The notes beneath the pieces were generated by a model. That model saw only the letters and a program-made list of their open reading frames with translations. It ran no database searches and was not told the DNA's origin. From the NCBI RefSeq assembly GCF_041051975.1, contig NZ_CP163435.1:3286001-3350000 (forward strand): a stretch of DNA of 64,000 nucleotides, written 5' to 3'. The position numbers and the translations under genes are program-made. The DNA is from Streptomyces sp. R21. GTDB lineage: Bacteria; Actinomycetota; Actinomycetes; Streptomycetales; Streptomycetaceae. Positions 63,275 to 64,000 of this stretch are shown in pieces (position 1 is the first letter of the stretch; every line of letters begins with the position of its first letter).

Positions 63275-63306
63275 CGTGCCGTCCCCCGTACCCTGCGTAC
63301 CGCCTC

Positions 63307-63320
63307 CCGTGACATCACGG
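63307..63320. promoter_or_regulatory. Palindrome between the NB-ARC and phosphorylase genes
   Basis: CCGTGA and TCACGG arms around CA lie in the 108-bp divergent region, 33 bp from the NB-ARC start and 62 bp from the phosphorylase start. It is a possible shared operator. Confidence 0.4.
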
Positions 63321-63382
63321 TACGCCGCCCCGGCCCGCCCAACACACGGTCTGGACAGGCGACTTGGCAGTACGGTTGATCC

Positions 63383-64000
63383 GTGCCCGAGACAATGCCG
63401 ACCGTCGCCGTCCTGACCGCACTCCCGCTCGAATACGTCGCGGTGCGCGCCCATCTCACGGACGTCGAGAAGCGCGTGCACCCCGAGTACGGCACCCGGG
63501 CCGAGATCGGCCGGCTCGCCGGGACCGACTGGCATGTCGTTCTCGTGGAGATGGGCGAGGGAACGCGCACGGCGGCCACGCTCACGGAGCGTGTGATGTC
63601 GTGGTTCTCCCCGGAGGCGGTGCTCTTCGTCGGCGTCGCGGGCGGGCTCAAGGACGAGATCGCCCTCGGCGACGTCGTCGTCGCGACCAAGGTGTACGCC
63701 ATCCACGGCGGCAAGGAGACCCCCGAGGGCTTCCTCGACCGCACGGAGACATGGCACGCCTCGCACCATCTGGAGTCGGCGGCCCGGTACGCCCTGCGCG
63801 GGCAGTCGCATGTCCGCTTCAAGCCGATCGCGGTGGGCGAGGTGGTTCTCGCCGACGCGGTCTCGGCCCTCGCCGAACGCATCCGGACGCGGTTCAGCGA
63901 CGCCGTCGCCATCGAGATGGAGGGCTCGGGCGTCGCGCACGCCGCCCATCTCGCCGGTACGGCGGGCGCGTTGATCATCCGCGGGATCAGCGACAAGGCC
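63383..64000 (+). CDS. Purine nucleoside phosphorylase/MTA-SAH nucleosidase-like protein (cut by window end)
   Basis: 206 codons are visible from GTG 63383 (ATG 63395 also possible); the end lies outside the window. It is a PNP_UDP_1 fold: VAVLTALPLEYVAVRAHL (base-binding E17), VLFVGVAGGLKDEIALGDVVVATKVYAIHGG (phosphate/ribose site), IEMEGSGVAHAAHLAG (E180) and RGISDKA (D204), matching the catalytic Glu and Asp of MTA/SAH nucleosidases. In bacterial immunity, such domains act as effectors that break down ATP or purines. TACGGT lies 6 nt before the GTG, so the mRNA may be leaderless. It is paired with the divergent NB-ARC-TPR protein; a downstream effector domain outside the window cannot be excluded. 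Confidence 0.9.
   Translation, partial: MPETMPTVAVLTALPLEYVAVRAHLTDVEKRVHPEYGTRAEIGRLAGTDWHVVLVEMGEGTRTAATLTERVMSWFSPEAVLFVGVAGGLKDEIALGDVVVATKVYAIHGGKETPEGFLDRTETWHASHHLESAARYALRGQSHVRFKPIAVGEVVLADAVSALAERIRTRFSDAVAIEMEGSGVAHAAHLAGTAGALIIRGISDKA

Overview
The window is a piece of a high-GC actinobacterial chromosome, almost certainly Streptomyces. Start codons are often GTG, third codon positions are G/C, long false reading frames lie antisense to most genes, there are many secreted and lipoprotein genes, and I found no in-frame TTA codons. The order from the ScARP-like ADP-ribosyltransferase through L,D-transpeptidases, glgX, ABC exporters, M4 proteases and glgP to glgE-treS-pep2-glgB matches what I remember of the S. 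coelicolor SCO5440-SCO5461 region, so most of the first 42 kb looks like conserved core chromosome.

Layout: 1-8.1 kb carries a GNAT acetyltransferase, a secreted DNA/guanosine ADP-ribosyltransferase homologue, a coupled polysaccharide-deacetylase/beta-propeller lipoprotein pair, an anti-sigma-type ATPase, an enoyl-CoA hydratase and two paralogous L,D-transpeptidase lipoproteins. 8.2-10.5 kb is glgX. 10.5-14.3 kb is a four-gene minus-strand operon (ABC-2 ATPase, permease, histidine kinase, response regulator). 14.5-21.7 kb holds two heterodimeric ABC exporters (four coupled half-transporters), the second with one almost completely inactivated nucleotide site. 22.3-26.3 kb has two tandem thermolysin-type proteases. 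26.9-39.3 kb is the alpha-glucan block: glgP divergent from a subtilase, then glgE-treS-pep2-glgB.

39.4-64 kb is more mosaic: a HelD-like RNA polymerase-clearing helicase, a coupled MerR-thioredoxin pair, an epimerase/aldo-keto reductase pair, and regulator/target pairs with visible operators (double-Lrp/MFS, MarR/DinB-like protein, TetR/MFS). Then come a dicarboxylate symporter with its CitA/CitB two-component system, two small membrane proteins, and a carbohydrate ABC importer whose promoter overlaps a DasR-like (dre) site. The end carries a divergent pair: an NB-ARC STAND ATPase with TPR repeats and a purine-nucleoside phosphorylase/nucleosidase (cut by the window edge).

How genes cooperate: GlgX and GlgP trim and phosphorolyse alpha-glucan, while TreS, Pep2, GlgE and GlgB convert trehalose to maltose, maltose 1-phosphate, linear glucan and branched glucan. 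The Ldt pair and the deacetylase act on the envelope. The most interesting possible new system is the phosphorylase/NB-ARC-TPR pair, which has the same three modules as many fungal NLR immune receptors but split into two divergent bacterial genes.
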